Origin: Mailhella sp.
Lineage (GTDB): Bacteria; Desulfobacterota; Desulfovibrionia; Desulfovibrionales; Desulfovibrionaceae
Assembly: GCA_017940105.1 (NCBI GenBank)
Contig: JAGAZG010000043.1
Span: forward strand, 1-6,885
DNA length: 6,885 nt
Direction: 5' to 3'
Shown piece by piece: positions 6,097 through 6,885 of this stretch. A program made the translations under genes and the position numbers. Numbering within the stretch: the stretch's first letter is position 1; the number at the start of each line of letters is the position of its first letter. Below the pieces are notes generated by a model, which worked only from the letters and a program-made list of their open reading frames with translations, did no database searches and was not told the DNA's origin.

Positions 6097-6334
6097 GAAT
6101 TGTGCTCCCGTTGCGGGTTTTGCGCCTGAATTTCATTTTTTTTAAACGCGATTCGCACTGTGGGTCACGGCAAACGTACCAGCCTCTGCCTGGCTTCACG
6201 CCGGCCTCGTCGGCTTCCAGGCCGTTGCCTTCCGCGCATCCCGCCCCCGCCATGACATGACGTAAAAGTTCCGGCTTGAAAAAACGGCGCCGGCATACAA
6301 CGCACATGCGCAGGGGCCCTGCCTCCACAGTCAT
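6089..6334 (-). CDS. ylxR: YlxR-family RNA-binding protein (DUF448, RnpM-like)
   Basis: This 81-residue protein belongs to the small YlxR family (PF04296) encoded between nusA and infB in many bacteria. Gram-positive members bind RNA, and a role in modulating RNase P has been described; the function in this lineage is unproven. Visible family marks are RMCVVCRRRFFKPELLRHV (9-27) and GRGWYVCRDPQC (49-60). Cys11, Cys14, Cys55 and Cys60 form a CxxC...Cx4C arrangement that could hold zinc, though this is inference. The C-terminus is strongly basic (LKKMKFRRKTR). The ATG (6332-6334) follows the nusA stop by four bases and has GAGGA eight bases upstream, within the last nusA codons. The end overlaps infB by eight bases. 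A run of eight A lies in the coding strand (6136-6143). Confidence 0.93.
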   Translation of the reverse strand: MTVEAGPLRMCVVCRRRFFKPELLRHVMAGAGCAEGNGLEADEAGVKPGRGWYVCRDPQCESRLKKMKFRRKTRNGSTIHG

Positions 6335-6338
6335 GCCG

Positions 6339-6885
6339 CTATTCCTCAGTACCCTCGGGATTACCCGCTGACGGACTCAAAAAATTGACCGCGGCGCGAA
6401 GATCAGCCACTCGCTCGCCTGAAAGTTCGAGCTTGGCGGCAAGTTCTTCATCATCTGCATTCTTTAAATCTTCCAGCTTATGGAAGCCGGCTTCCATAAG
6501 CTGGTCGACAGAAATTTCTGCGACGCTCGCCACCTGCTCAAGGCCGCGCCCGGCAGAATTGCCGGCATTTGATTTTGATTCCACAAAAATATCAATCTTC
6601 CAGCCCAAAAGCTTTGCCGCAAGCTTTACATGCTGCCCTTTTTTGCCAACGGCGTTGGCAAACTGATCGTCGGGAACAGTCACTTCAAGCAGGTTGGCAT
6701 TTTCGTCCACATTGATATGCGACACGATGGCCGGGGCAAGTGCGTTGCGTGCGTATACCGCTATGTCGGGATTCCAAACCACGATGTCGATGCGTTCGCC
6801 GTGCAGTTCCTGCACGATGTTCTGTATGCGCGATCCACGCACGCCGACGCAGGCGCCCACAGGATCTATGTCGCGGTCGCGCGAA
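6339..6885 (-). CDS. nusA: Transcription termination/antitermination factor NusA, C-terminal part (cut by window edge)
   Basis: NusA binds RNA polymerase and nascent RNA, promotes hairpin-dependent pausing and termination, and takes part in antitermination. The visible 181 residues start inside the KH region with SRDRDIDPVGACVGVRGSRI, the hallmark GACVG-RGSR of NusA KH1. Then come QELHGERIDIVVW and KH2 with FANAVGKKGQHVKLAAKLLG (GKKG is the nucleic-acid-binding loop). After a short Ser/Asn/Gly linker, a C-terminal helical repeat follows: VASVAEISVDQLMEAGFHKL through ERVADLRAAVNFL. The N-terminal polymerase-binding and S1 domains lie beyond the window. The GTG at 6858-6860 is internal to the conserved motif and is not the start. 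The stop TAG is at 6339-6341, four bases before ylxR. Unusually, the C-terminal coding part contains a perfect 32-bp palindrome. Confidence 0.97.
   Translation of the reverse strand, partial: SRDRDIDPVGACVGVRGSRIQNIVQELHGERIDIVVWNPDIAVYARNALAPAIVSHINVDENANLLEVTVPDDQFANAVGKKGQHVKLAAKLLGWKIDIFVESKSNAGNSAGRGLEQVASVAEISVDQLMEAGFHKLEDLKNADDEELAAKLELSGERVADLRAAVNFLSPSAGNPEGTEE
6473..6504. repeat. Perfect 32-bp palindrome inside nusA
   Basis: The left half CCAGCTTATGGAAGCC is followed with no spacer by its exact reverse complement GGCTTCCATAAGCTGG. In the nusA mRNA this would form a stem of about 14 pairs capped by a CCGG loop. It encodes residues QLMEAGFHKL of the C-terminal helical repeat. In the transcript it is followed by AAGATTTAAAGAATG, without a U-run, so it is not an intrinsic terminator. 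The chance of a perfect 32-bp palindrome at a given site is about 4 to the power -16. Confidence 0.9.
6509..6520. repeat. Perfect 12-bp palindrome next to the 32-bp one
   Basis: CAGAAATTTCTG equals its own reverse complement. It lies four bases from the 32-bp palindrome, and the joint itself reads GTCGAC (6504-6509), also a palindrome. It encodes part of VAEISVD in NusA. Confidence 0.65.
6550..6565. repeat. Short inverted repeat in the nusA linker
   Basis: CCGGCA (6550-6555) and TGCCGG (6560-6565) flank a four-base spacer GAAT. It is the third inverted repeat within 93 bases of nusA and encodes part of the SNAGNSAGRG linker. Taken alone this is weak; it matters only as part of the cluster. 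Confidence 0.45.

Noticed and set aside
5416..6129. Plus-strand open frame (237 codons) rich in Phe, Leu and Cys that could look like a membrane protein
   Set aside because: It is the complement of the Lys/Glu-rich IF-2 linker, and antisense of Lys/Glu codons gives Phe/Leu automatically.
6136..6143. Run of eight A in ylxR as a slippage site fusing YlxR to IF-2
   Set aside because: Moving into the infB frame meets a TGA immediately after the A-run, and the other shift stops just after the infB start, so no fusion protein results.
6800..6816. CGTGCAG-TTC-CTGCACG stem within nusA KH1
   Set aside because: It encodes the conserved VQELHGE stretch and is short; it is probably a by-product of the protein sequence.

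Overview
The window is a densely packed, one-directional block of translation and RNA-metabolism genes, all read on the minus strand. In transcription order (high to low coordinates) it holds: the 3' part of nusA, ylxR, infB, a small KH-domain gene (khpA/ylqC), rimM, trmD, rplS, and the 5' part of rnhB. There is no mobile element, CRISPR array, tRNA or rRNA gene, and no gene-free stretch longer than about 110 bases. The organism looks like a moderately GC-rich bacterium, most probably of the Desulfovibrio group (Desulfovibrionaceae). I infer this from TrmD carrying a second SPOUT methyltransferase domain at its C-terminus, a fusion I associate with that group, and from the very long IF-2 linker. 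Sequence searches would be needed to fix the genus.

Right part (6885 to 2914): nusA, ylxR and infB are the core of the classic nusA-infB operon. Spacing is tight: 4 bases separate nusA and ylxR, and ylxR overlaps infB by 8 bases. infB encodes a 1060-residue IF-2 with two IF2_N domains separated by about 430 residues of low-complexity charged linker, followed by a complete GTPase core. The usual followers of infB (rbfA, truB, rpsO, pnp) are absent here.

Left part (2822 to 1): khpA, rimM, trmD, rplS and rnhB follow the familiar rpsP-khpA-rimM-trmD-rplS-rnhB order, but rpsP is missing. After infB there are only 91 bases, with an inverted repeat, before khpA. Two operons that are usually separate therefore meet here. 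khpA and rimM share one base (TAATG), and the trmD ribosome binding site lies across the rimM stop codon, so these genes are probably translationally coupled.

Together the genes cover transcription elongation (NusA), initiation (IF-2), 30S maturation (RimM), RNA chaperoning (KhpA, YlxR), tRNA m1G37 modification (TrmD), the large subunit (L19) and removal of RNA from DNA hybrids (RNase HII).

No new gene system is evident. The most unusual sequence signal is a perfect 32-bp palindrome inside the nusA coding region (6473-6504), directly followed by further palindromes. Other points worth a look are the infB/khpA junction without rpsP, the paired hairpins between rplS and rnhB with a C-tract that has two possible partners, and residue changes in TrmD and RimM.
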